Positions 1 to 12,900 of a DNA stretch of 64,000 nucleotides are shown in pieces. The stretch covers positions 2,326,742 through 2,390,741 of the forward strand of contig VZRZ01006827.1 of assembly GCA_013398175.1 (NCBI GenBank), written 5' to 3'. Source of the stretch: Climacteris rufus. Taxonomy: Eukaryota; Chordata; Aves; Passeriformes; Climacteridae. Made by a program: the position numbers and the translations under genes. The first letter of the stretch is position 1, and the number at the start of each line of letters is the position of its first letter. The notes under the pieces are model-generated. The model searched no databases and was not told the DNA's origin. It saw nothing but the letters and a program-made list of their open reading frames with translations.

Positions 1-150
1 TCCCTGACCATCTTCACTGGACTTGCTCAATCTGTTTTGTAACATACAAATTAGAAACTGAGGAGGCAAACAAGACACACATAGTAACACACCGTTATTC
101 TCACCAATTCAACTTTAAGGCCACAGGAGTGACATTTCTAAAGTTCACAT

Positions 151-236
151 CCTCATATACATATATATATATACACAAAAACATATATATTATGAATATA
201 TTATGAATATAAAAATATATTTATATATTTATATAT
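151..236. repeat. A/T-rich low-complexity repeat
   Basis: Runs of TA and ATATTTATA-like units on both sides of a short ACACAAAA interruption, inside the last visible NUP205 intron. A simple repeat, not a mobile element. The rest of 1-773 holds no exon that I could support. Confidence 0.75.
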
Positions 237-773
237 TCCTAGCGGTAGAATGAAACCCCACATGTTCTAAAAGATTTTCTTCCACAACAATAAAAACAAA
301 ACTGGTTTTCTTCCCAATAATTAATTTTAAACAGGACCTTGAGGAGGGACAGGACAGTAGCCAAGTAGTATAACTATTTCAAAGTGACCATCTACTTTGT
401 ACATTTCCATGTTGTCATCTGTAGGTACCACTAGGACCATCAAATCAATTTCTCTGTACTGGGGACACAACTACTCTGCAATAAACAGTAAATAAATTAA
501 TGTTTCACTTCTAAATTATCATTTCCCCCCCCAATCTAATTTCAAGTCTGTTCCAAAATCCAACTTAAATAAATAATCAAATCCTGAAGTTGTTTAAATG
601 CTGTATTTGGGTACTAATGCATCTTTTAATGTAGCTTTTGAGGACTGAACATGGCCTGTTGTCTTATTCTTCAATTGAAGAGGAACTGCTTTTCCCCACA
701 AATTTTCCAGTAAATATTCTCAGTGTTGGTAACAGAACTGATCAACAGGCAGAACAACTTCTCCTCTTCATAC

Positions 774-938
774 CTGGATCTTGCAAATTTGTGGTGCTGA
801 CAGGTTTCTTTAGTTCATATCCCAACAGATAGAGAGCAAGGCTGGGAGGACTACACTCCAGAGAGGTGATAAGGAGATTCAGAATATGGATCCTTGTTTC
901 ATGGTGGATTTGTGCCCGCTTCTTTTCAGGCTCCAGCT
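774..938 (-). CDS. NUP205: NUP205 exon 21
   Basis: 165 bases starting and ending within codons (two bases complete the codon from exon 20; one base, G, is left at the end). Encodes the HHETRIHILNLLITSLEC and ELKKPVSTTNLQDPG segments. The first ten residues (ELEPEKKRAQ) differ most from the mammalian protein. The donor is CCAG/GTATGA. The next coding exon should begin with the rest of a glycine codon and encode a segment like VLGCPRTCLH; it is not recognisable in 1-773. Confidence 0.94.
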
Positions 939-3900
939 CTTGATTAGAAAAAAAAGGAGAGAAAGCAGATGTGGTGAACAATTAAGTAAAAAATCCATTT
1001 AATAGAATAATCCTCAGAGTCTTCAAGTTAAACACAAGAATGTTAAGGCATCAACTTACATTAGTGCAAAGAGATAAAGACCAAAATTACACATTACTGT
1101 TAATACAGCTCTAAATAATACATCCAAAGTAATGTTGAGTATTTGTCTTCTGAAAACAGACCTGGTTTGTAGTTGGCTCATCATACTGTGGGGACAGATC
1201 TTAACAAAACCTTGGTGCTTTTCATTCTGTTAAAGGTCCAATTCCACAGAAAACCAAGCAAGATTATTTCCTGACTTAAAAGCACTTTTTACACCTTTCA
1301 TTAATTTCACTCTGTGCAAAAGACAACCATATAAGCCATTTTAAGAAGCCTTTTACATACCCTCATCTGGATTAATTAATTCTTCTGCATCTTCATTGTC
1401 TAAACATTCCACAAATCCAGCCATCAGTTTCTGGCTAATACTCTGTATTCAACAATGGAAAGATGGAAATGAAGAGAATTTTAAGAGTATTAAATCAAAT
1501 ACTTTTCATAATTTCCTTCATATAAGCTGACAGAAGTTCTAGACAAAAAATACATAACCTGGTTAATAATCAAGAGTTAAGAGTCACAGCTGTTCTAACA
1601 ACAGCCTAGCCATTGAACAGAAAAAAAAATCTACTATTTTTACATATGCTAAAGTATTCTTACAGATTGAAGACTATAAAGTCACAAAAAAGTCTCCATA
1701 TCTCAAAGAATATTGTCCTTTTCCTTCCTGAAAACAATTATGATTTTCTTCTTTTCAATTAATGAAATAACTGTTTTTCACAATGCCACAGTAAAAGACT
1801 TTTTAGAGGTGGGTAGATATAAGACAAAATATAGTTTTAATATAGTTGATCTAGAAACCTATCCTCTAAAGTAATATTATGAAGCCCCAGTATTTCTCCA
1901 TCAGTTTCTCCTTGCAGATTCAAAGAATCAGATATTTACCTGATCATGTGTGAAATCACCAACTAGTTTTATCTGGATGTTGGAATTATCAGAAATACAG
2001 CACAAAATCTTGGCACTTTCAAAAGCCAGTTCAGGGTTGCTGTTTCCATGGTAAAGATACCTTCAAAGACACAAGATTATTGTAATGAAATTGTTGAGAA
2101 TTTTACGTTTTCAAGATGGTAATGAACAGATGACAAATTAAACAACATTAAGAACTAAAACATTTACAAATCAAATTACATGAGATAACATTAAAGCTTC
2201 AAACAAAATTTCACTCTACATGAAAGACTGAACACTCCTCCATTGGGAAAGAGGAGTAGGCTGAGTAGGGATAATAACATTTCCTGGAATTTTTGCTATT
2301 CTTTTTTATCCAAAATCTACATTAAATGCTACAGTGTAAGTTAAAACAACTGCTTGCAGGCTTTTAATACAGTAAGTGACAGACAATATTGTAAAACGTG
2401 GCCAATAGCAACCCAATGCAGCTTAACTTTGCTACTCTATGACAACCAAAAAAATTATATGCAAGGGATCATTGCACATAAGGTAGCCAGGAAGAAATAA
2501 TGAAAATTCAGAAAGAAAAACTATAAATATAGATCCCAATCTTGCACTAGACAATCACAGATCATACCACCTGTAAAGACACCACCACCCAGAAAAAAAA
2601 CCTCATGAGATGCTCTGTGTAAAGAGAAGCATTGTCTAGCAAAACTAATGAAAGGATCCAGGATCCAAACACTTCTGTGCCTCCAAAGCTCCTCCATTCT
2701 CAGTACTTTGCACATACCTAGCAATATTCACCACGTGATCTGCCTTTTTAGTGCGAGGATTGATGCCTTGAAGCAGCTGCTCCAGTGGTGTGACAATAAG
2801 GGAAAGGTGGCTCTCCCGCAGCAGATCCATAAAAATATTCTCCTTCTGTAGGGTTAAGTTCAGCAGTGCAAGGCAATACTGTACAGCTTTCTCTAAATGC
2901 TTCTTCCCTGCAGTGCACAAAGAACATAAAAAATACAAAGGAGGAGTTAAATAGACTACATTCATAAATGTCATTCATCAAGCCTTGCACCAAGAAAATA
3001 ACCTGTCACTTGTTTACTAGTAAGAAAAATTCCCCCAAAACACAATTTTTATACGCAAGAGATACCACATCAAGTTAAATGTCAGCTTTAAATCCTACTT
3101 ACTACACATTTTAACTTCACATGAAAAATAAATTCTAGGCACATACCAGGAAATGGAGCATAAGTATCAAGCTGTTTAACCCCTTCTTCTAGCAAACTAA
3201 GGCAAAGTTCCAGCATTGGGGACTCATTTAACAGATGATACATCAAATTGAATCCAGGCGGTTTATATGCTATTATTTCTTCTCCTAAAGACAGAAGGGG
3301 TAAAAACAATTCAATATCTAATAAAAAAACTTCCATTACTCCAGTTAGCATAAGCTACAAAACATAACAGCCCCCATGGTTCTAAGCAACTCTAAATAGA
3401 TTAAATATCCTGTGTACAAAATCTTCGGAGATTTTCTTTATACAGAAGCCATGGAGGTAATTTTAAAAGTCTGGAAAGAGTTGTAATGGCAATTACCATT
3501 ATTTTTCAGCATCTAATAGCACAATTTCAAATTTAACCAGTTAAGACTTTCCCCATGTAGATGTCACCTTGGACTTACATCAATGCTAAGGCTTCATACC
3601 ACACCGGAGCTACATTAAATGGTTTTCTAAGACCAAAAAGAAACAGGAAAAAATTTACAGCCCCCCAAACCTGCATGAAGGCCCTACATGAGGGAAAAAG
3701 CATTTCCAAAAGTCAAAGAGAATGTCCACTGCCCCCGATGCTCACAGCGTATAGATAAACTCACACAACTGTTGCAACAATGTATGCAAAAATGAAATTA
3801 CTACCCTAAAACTCAAAGACCGTCATGATATGAAATAAAAGGAAAAGACTAATGCTTCTAGTTTATCTAGTCTCTTAGTGAACTGTGGCAGATAAAAGCC

Positions 3901-6900
3901 AGAAAACAGTAAGAATCTTTCTTAATATGCAAGCGAGAACAAGGGTAAAGTTTCTTTTGGCATGGGCATTAAGAGTCCCCTCCTTCCATTCACTCCATGC
4001 ATGTGCCACTCTGGCAAACACCAACAGACACACCAGGCCACTGTCGAGCCACATATTGAATCTGCTCAAAAAATGCATCTACTCAAAACTAGATTAACCC
4101 AATTCTCCAATGTATCATGTATCCCACAAATAAATATACAAGTTCAAGGACTAGCTAAGGACAGGAACAAGCTAATAAATTCCCTGGGCAGTTATGCTGA
4201 CAAGTACTCCTTGTAAAAGTACGAGGCACACAGGCCTCCAAGGCTGAGGTGTGCTCTGAAGTTGTTTTCATTTAAGAAGTGGTTCTCATAGCACTAATGC
4301 AAGAAAATTTACAGGCACCACAATGGTATTCATGCTAAGAAACTTTGTATTAAAAAAAAATTTAAGAGCCCAAATAAACCTTAGATTTCCTATAATAAGG
4401 CAACTGTCATCTAGTTTAGCCTTTTAAAGAATAGTTGTTCAGAATTAAAGGACTGCAAGTCACAAATCTACTGCTACTGTCTGCTTTGAGTAATTAATAT
4501 ATCAATAATAGTAATATTAAATGATATCTCAAATACAATGACATCTTTAAATTACCCCTATGAATAGTGATTTAGATATAGACCAAAGAAGTCCAGAGAA
4601 ACAAGCCAAAACCAAGGTGTTGTTTTAGTATCAAATGTTGCTTTTCAACCAAATCAGAAATGAAAGAGACAGAAGTTGTCCTCCCAATAGAGACAGGGAA
4701 GTAGACAATAGTGCACATGAAGCCTTACTGAGTCAGCAATGCAGATCTACACAGTATGTGGAGATTTTTTTAACATCTTCCTATCTTAAAGCCTTGGTCT
4801 AGTTTTCCACAAGCCTATTTGCAATATTAAACAATATCCCGAGAGAAGCAACAGGGAAAAACAAGTTAAAATTCTGTTTGGTAGTAAGCAAATGAAGAAA
4901 TGAACCTTGTAACTCCACATATTGGTCCACAAAGTCTTCAAGTTGAGGTTCGTAGTCTCGCAATAATTTGTAAAACACTTCCAGGACTACCTCAGCCACT
5001 TCCCACTGCAGATAATCACAAAACAAAGAAAAATTCATACAAAGATTAAAATCGATACTGCAGCAACAAGACCAAGATGACAAAGAATACAACATGCAGT
5101 GCAGTGATGTGCTGGATCAGAAGCACGGCTAGTATTTCAAATTAGATTGTCAAGCCAACAACACTGTAACTCATCATGTCTAATAATTTGAAAGGACAAG
5201 CTTTTTTTCTGAAGTAAAATGGAACACTGAAACATATTACCTGTTATGCTCTATTACATGATATACATATTACCATATTGAAACTGTAGGCAATAAGAAG
5301 CCTTTATTAGGTATACAGCTGAGAACAGATCATGAATAACTAGCTTCCAGGATACAGTTTAGCATGTGCTTTCGTCCAGAAGTATTGTAAAACAAAGCCA
5401 AATTCCTTGGTTTGGCAAGTCAGAAATATTATCTGAGGTAACATTGAGAAAAGGAAAAATCTGACTTGTAGATTCAGGCATGTCATGTTCAGAAGTCATT
5501 AGCCATGTAATATAACAGACTTGCAGAATCCTGTACAGCAAACTGAAATTTAGGAATTCAAATTTTTTTAAAGGATACTTTATACAGCCTCCTTTGAAGT
5601 GTATCCTGACCCATAAGCATTAATGTCACCTCTTTACAGACTCAAAACACTATGAAGTGCTCAAGGTTACTTCTGCTCCATCAAACTTGCACAGTTTTCT
5701 CAAACAGATCTAAGCCACATCAACAGCTCCATCCCCAGAAAAAAAAGGCTTTTCACACAAAAATTACCTTTTCAGCAGCTCTCCGGTAAGCTCTGGTGCG
5801 GAATCGGAGAAACACAGAATCCCTGAGGAACTGGAGATAGGGATCAAAGCCTGGAGGGCGGAGCCCTGCCCCCAGGTTAGCTGGGAACGAACTCTCCACC
5901 AGGGTGCTGATGAGTCGGCAGAAGGCACGAGTTAAAGGATATTCCTCACATCGGGACTCAATCTCATTCAATTCAACCTTCCCAGGAGGACAGCAAAACC
6001 AGACGACAAACCACAGATTTTGGGGGAGGAAGAAACGTGAGAACAAATAATGTAACAGCATCATCTCTGAATTACTTTACAGTTAATTGACTTTGCAGCA
6101 TTTTTGTCTACAGTACACCACAAACAGCAAAAGCAGCAAAGCATCAGTACAGTTATATCAGTTCAGCAATAGACATTCATTCATTTCTGAGCTACTAGAA
6201 ATATGCCTCAACATTTACATGCTTTGCTTTTACTTACCACTGTTGTTAGAAGCAAAGGGAGCTGTACCAGAGATGCAACAAAAGTTACTCCAATTTGGCA
6301 AAATTTTAGTAAGAAGTGCATATGAGAAATTTGAGGGTTTAGATGCTCTTCTGTTACTAGTATGAAAGCTACACTAGAAGCAAAAATGGATAAAATTGTC
6401 CAGAAATTACAAGCAGGCCTGAAAGTAAGATACAAAGCAGTGAAACAACAGTGCCTATTAGAAAGGTTTCCCATGGACACAGCAGTAGATGCAGCCTCTG
6501 CAAGTGTTTCCCAAATTCATATGCAGACAATCAGAAAGGATGCCTAGATACAAAGAAACTCTTACCTCAATACCAATTGCTTGTCTCTGGCCTGGACTTC
6601 TCACAGTTTGTAATATCTTCAAAACAGAGAGAAATGAAAACAGACAACACATTTCACATAATCAAAGTGCATCTCCATAATTTCTATCAGGAGTAAAAGA
6701 TAATCACATTTTAGAGCTAAGAAAAAGTTTTCTAAATCCTCTTAAAAGATAAAAAGCCAAGATTTTTCTGTCTGAGAGGCTGAATTTATGTTTTACACTT
6801 GTATGCTTCCAGCTTAGCGTCCTCCAAGATCTGCATCATGTTTATTGTTATATGAAACAAAGGCCAGAAGTGTTTTTACGTTAATGATTTTTGTCTTATA

Positions 6901-9900
6901 TTGGGTAAGGGAAAGACATTTCCCTCATTATCTCTTACAACAGTATATTTTAAGGAATATCATAAATTAGGAAGCAAAGGTGGTGAGATGTCATTATTGT
7001 CAGGGTCTCTTATTAGCAATTAAAAATAAGCCAGCAGTTGCAGTTCAAACAGGACTGTTAGGAAATCTGCATTTATGTAAAATAAGCACAGCCAATGAGA
7101 TCTCTGAGGTAATACTGTCATTTTCAAAATAGTTCCAAATGATTAACTAGGTGAAAAAAATTACATTCAACAATGTCAAAAAGAAAATTTAGGAGGCAGT
7201 GCAATACTATTTTGGATACACTACTGGCAATTTCCACAAACTAGGATGCTATAGTTCCAAGCACTGAAAATCCTAAAATACCTGTGTATATTCCAGGGAT
7301 TGCCAGAGTGAAGCAGCTATTTCAGGAGATCTTCCAAAAGCAGTAAGGGTTTCTAATAGCTCTGCTTTCAAAATAGGAGGAATGCTGCACTGCAGAAGTC
7401 CCAGAATGACCACTACTGGTGTCCACTGAGGGTGCTCACAAAGAGCCAAGCGAGCATTCTCACTCTATGGAGTTCAACAGAAAACAAAACTGCAGATTAT
7501 TACTTTGAAGGTTTTTCATGTCTTACAATCTCTGAGTCACAGTTCAGTATCAAAGACTCTGCTTTACACTTGAAGCTACACAAAATATCAGAAGACTAGC
7601 AGAAAATTCCAAAGCAAACCATTTTAGTTGAACAAAAAAACAAGGATGAAGACTTACGAGTACTAAAATTGTGCCTATCCACACAGAAAAATTATTGGGA
7701 TAATACAAGCTTCTTACAAAAATCTACTCTTTTTTAGTAGACACACATTCATGGAATTAGTCTTTAAGTACTTACACTCCAGACAGCTTCTTGAAGCACC
7801 AGTACATGGACTTTTATTAATATTTCTATTACATATTTTCTATATATTCCTATTCCTATATATTTCTGTGAACTCACACCGCATTTGGAGATTCGCTAGG
7901 AACTTATATTAATTTGTTTTAGTCTAAGAACAGGATCATCACTCACGTAAGATCACTACAGACTCTGAGATGAACCACTGGACAGGAGCAAGCCTCTAGT
8001 CTAATCAAATGGTAATTCCTTGCATCCTTAGAATAAATTTATCTTCATACCAGGTTATGATTTGATGATGACAGGAAACATTAGTTTTAAGAGTTCCCTT
8101 TTCCCCATGCATATCAAATGATGACTTTACAGCTCACACCCCATTATCATCATCACCAAGGATGATTTTTAAAAAGCATCTTTAGTTTCACTGATCTGCC
8201 TTGTGCTTGTGTCAGCAAAACCAAGGCTATCTCACTATATCACAGAACTTTTAGGCTGCAATATTTGTTGGGTACTTAAGAGCTGACTTGTACTCTATTT
8301 GGAATTACACAGACAATTCACAATACCAAATTATGCACTGCAGTTTTATTCTCCTGGAATCCTCTTCCAGACAATTCATTCAAAACCTTTTACACTCTTG
8401 GTTTGGGGATATTTTAGATCATAAGGCAAGTTTCACAGCTGATAAGTTTCCTTGACAAATTTCTACCACTTTCTTCTGAATTCAACTATTATTTTTGCTT
8501 TTCCAAACTCATAAATAAAGGCAAAGAACTTCCCTACTCCATAGTAATTTATTGTGAATATACCTGACTTCTGAAAGACATCTCCATTATCACCACCAGT
8601 GTCAAGGAACCAAGAAAATCAGTAATACCAGCAAGACAGGTAAAAGTGTAATCTCGTTCTGCTTCACTTAGACTGTATGTTTGGTCATTAGTTATTCCTG
8701 ATGCTTCCCATACTTTTGGAGCTCACTAATCAAATGTCAGCTGCTAGGTAAATTTTCCTTACACACCTTTTTGGTCAAGGAGAACTTCACAGCTGAATGA
8801 TGATGATGATTTACAAGGAAAAAAAGTATTAGCAAAGAAAACCAAATAAAAGGTTACTTACCCAATTGACTATAACAGTGGTCAGCTGTAAAAATGCAAT
8901 TAATCCATCCTGTTCTTTCTGTGTGATGCCTCGGAGAGGCAGGTGACGATACTGGACACTGTCTGCACTTGGCAAGTCTTTCCTTAAGTGCTCATGATAA
9001 AGCATCAAAGAGTGGAAGAAATGTTCCCAGGAGACAGGACTGCCACCTGCTCCTTGGATGTTTTCCGCTAGAAAAATGACAAACACGTGACAAGATTTTC
9101 TTTCTACTCTTTCACAGGGTGAAAAGCACGGTAGTTCAATTTAAAAGGAAAACTTTCTTATCTAAAGGAAAAAGTAAAGTTATGGTTTCCAAAATTAATC
9201 ATTTAAGTTTGGGGATTTTTTGCTTGTTTATGGTTTGTTTCTTTTTTTTTAATTAAGACAGAAAGGTGCTAATATGAAAACCAGTACAAATAAGTTTTCT
9301 GTTTTATGAATTGGAATCTTTGCAGCATTATTTGTATCTTCAAAGACGATTTTTTTTTTTACAATGTGACCAATGTAAAATGAATGCAAAACACAGGACT
9401 GACCAGCATCTCTTACTCTGAGAAAGTGCTGTTATATTACATGTATCAAAAAATACTAACAGAACAAAGTGCTTCTGAACAGAGTCAGCTCAGGGAAGTT
9501 ACACTGTATATTTTGTAAACATAGCTAACTTTCAGACATTATTCATTTTTTGAATATAATAAGCAACACTGATTTTCTGCATTTCTTGTGGTGTTAAGAC
9601 ACAGCTTTATTAAAAAAAAGCATTATTTCACTAGGTGAATTGATTGCTAAGGTGCTCAGACATCTAATTACCTTATCCATCAGGGTTCTTTTTCAGATTA
9701 CAATTTCAAGTAAAGCCTTCCAATTTCATCTGTGTACTAACAATTAAGTGTTAAAAGTATGAGGCCACAATTCATCTCAGATGAGTCTTTGCACTTTTTA
9801 AAGAAAAGGAGTTGAGAAAGAGCTGAAGCGTCACTTCTCTTACCATGACTACTGCCATTGACTTTTAGCAAACTAAAGCAGTAATGAGCACACTGAGGCC

Positions 9901-12900
9901 CACTAGCCAGTCCCCGCAGCATTTTCAAGTATGGGATGTAAATTGTGGAAGGAAGTAGATCTCCCATTTGCCTAACAAACTTTGACAAGACAACCTAGAA
10001 CAAATAAAGATCAGTGTTTAAAGAAAAAAGGTAAATCTGAGTATTTTAGGAAAACATTAGGCAGCAAAAGTCAGAGAACAGATTCTAATGTAATCAGGGC
10101 GGGGTAGACAGGCAGAATCACAACTCCAATTAAAAAAAAGTTCCTTTGTAGACTAACCTATTCAGTCTCCCTGAAGGTGAAAAAACTTGTTTGAAAAAAG
10201 AAGTAAACAAAATTCATGTGACTGCAAAGTAAACTAACTCTCCAATTCTGTATTTCTAGTGATAAAATTTACTTCAGTTCACAAATGCTCCACAGCAGTA
10301 TTACTAGCAAATCTCACAGTTAAGTGATAACAGGAAAGAATTCACTATGCTTGTCATACACTTGCACAGTAGCTCACACACCCAGTGGTTCCTTTCAGAT
10401 TGCAGACTGTTTGCAGATTGCACCTGGCCCTAACTTAAGTCGCCAGTATTCTGGGTGGGTCTGGGTGTGATGTGTTCAATTTGTCTCATACTAGGTTTTG
10501 CCTAACACTGCACAGTCTTTCAAGAAGCATTGAAGGCCAACAGCACCCCAGGTATCCAAAAAGCTTTTGGAATGTCTGCTTCATCTGTTTAGATTGTTTC
10601 TTCTTTCTGATTTCAAGTTTTGTCTCTCATGGACTATAATCTTTGGACTTTAAATAATTAAAATACTCTTAGGATTTTTACTCCTAAAATACTATCAACT
10701 GCAATTAATAAAGGGGTTTTTTACAGTTAAGGGATTTAACTTCTCAATTACATGGAAAAGGCATATAGAAGTCATCAGACAGAAAACACAACAGCACTAT
10801 CAGAATTCATTTTGCAACTGTAACAAATCAAACCTAAAGAACATTTCCAAAGAGGTTTGTTAGTACTCTTTCTTGCTAAGTTTATCAACAAACATGAATG
10901 ACTGACAGTAGCTCAGTTTAGTGCAAGCAACAACAACCATGCCATGCAGAGCAGAGCACATGCAGATAAGCCACTGAAACAAGGTAAGGTCTTCTTAGAG
11001 AATACCTGTAATAAAGACACTAAGAAATTTGTTGCTTGGGGGTTTTTTTGTTACTTTAGTTTCAAGTTACTAGTATTACTCAAGAAAATCGAGATAACCT
11101 GGCGCTGAGGGGGTCTCTGATGAGCTACTCCAAGGTAGGAGCCCATGATGGTGGATGTTTGCAAGGGCTCTGACGGACACCAGTACTCGTGAGCAAGCTC
11201 CAGATTGAAGGGGTCTTTCCTATACAACTCAGCGATCTACCAGGAAAAGGAAGATGTTAGAAAAGTATCAACCACAGGAAGAAAAAACAATTACTTCAAC
11301 AATAACCACTGCTTCCAGATTAGCTAAACACATCTGAGAGGCAAAGCATCCCACGGTTCGTGTTCTATTTCTTCAAATTCTCTGAAAATGACAGCTTCTA
11401 AATAACAGTATCAGAACAAGGAACAGCCAGAGAAATTCAAAATGCACGTATCAGTGAAACTTTAATAAGTTTCTATCTAATTATTATGGATTAAATAATT
11501 GCTAAGAAAACAGTGTCATTTCTTCTTAAATAACCATATGCCTACTTTTATGTATTACTTTTACAAGTTAGCCAGTATCAAAATTAGAAGTCTTACTGCT
11601 TATCTGAACATACAAATTTCTCAGAGTAAATTTTTATTTCTAGTTCTTCATTTGAGTTTATTATAATCTCTCTGAGATGCTTAAGAAAGCATTTCACTAC
11701 AAATTTTCCTGCTAGTGTCCTATAACCTAAATGAGTATCTTTGGAAAAGACAAGTAATACAACTTTTTAAGTTATCAGAAAACATAAAACACCTCAGTTC
11801 AATATGCAAATCTGTTTTTCAATATGGATTTTTTTGAAAGTGCAGTTAAGTAACCTTAGTAGCTAATATTTAAACAAACATAATTCTTTTTATTTCCATT
11901 TTATTTTGTTTCAGTCTTCTTTATTTTATCAAAAATATTATAGAAACAGAAAATCTTTCTTTGAAATGTACACTTATGGTCAAAACTCCACTGAAATCAG
12001 GGAATTTCTAGTTCCACTAGCCTTGATGGAATCATCTTACTGAGCCTCCTCTACAGCAAATACAAAACAGTCTTCCAAAATTCTTATTACAAATATATCA
12101 ACACATTAGAATTATTGAAACGCTTCAGTTATTTATCAGAGTAATTGTCCATAGTGGGGTAAAACCTCTAAAACCCTCAAACATAGGAAACAATGCAGTA
12201 TTTACTTACTAGAATTAAATGATATTAATGTCAGAAACCAAGGCAGTAAATTAGTTCCTCTGTATGAAAAATTATAGAGAAATGTCTATACTTTAGAGAC
12301 AAAAATTTAATCCAAAAAGGGAAAGATGCAGCACTGTATGGTGTCATTCAGATACAGATTTTCAGATGCAAAATAAAGTCACAATCATTATTTGCCACAG
12401 AAATTTATAAGAAAATAGGGCTTACTAAAAGCATTAAATGCTCCAGGTCTCTCCGAAGGGAAATGGGTGGATCATTACCCATCTGAATACTCATGTGGAT
12501 CATGCGAGCATCTTCATCAGCACGGTTTCTCAGCTGTTTCACCTACAGGATTTATGAAGTGGGAAAAGAAACAGTGGTCTGTATTTAGCTAAGAATAAAA
12601 TAGAAGAAAAATAATGGAATTGTCTATATGACTTATTAAAACCAAGAAAGCAAATGTACTTGCACAAACATGACAAGAATATGACACTTTCTATTTTTTC
12701 AATCCTACCTCCCAACAAGAGCTTGCATTCAAAGTTATATTCAATCACTTTATTATTACCAAAGCCCTTAGTGCATAGCAAAAGCTCTGAACATATATCA
12801 CAGAAGTTTTTCCTAACTGACTCCACCAGATCCTTTGGTTTGGCCCCAAAAGGTGGATCCTTTTCCTCTTTTTAATTTAAAAGCTAGACCACTTAGGTTC

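Noticed and set aside
1..30. Possible further NUP205 exon at the left edge (minus strand AACAG/ATTGAGC with a pyrimidine-rich stretch before it)
   Set aside because: Joining it to exon 21 gives an immediate stop (G + AT, TGA), and the other frame only loosely resembles the expected protein. No intermediate exon was found between 31 and 773.
8795..8815. Repeated TGATGATGATGAT resembling a C-box of a snoRNA
   Set aside because: No matching D box at a suitable distance and no terminal stem; a short simple repeat.
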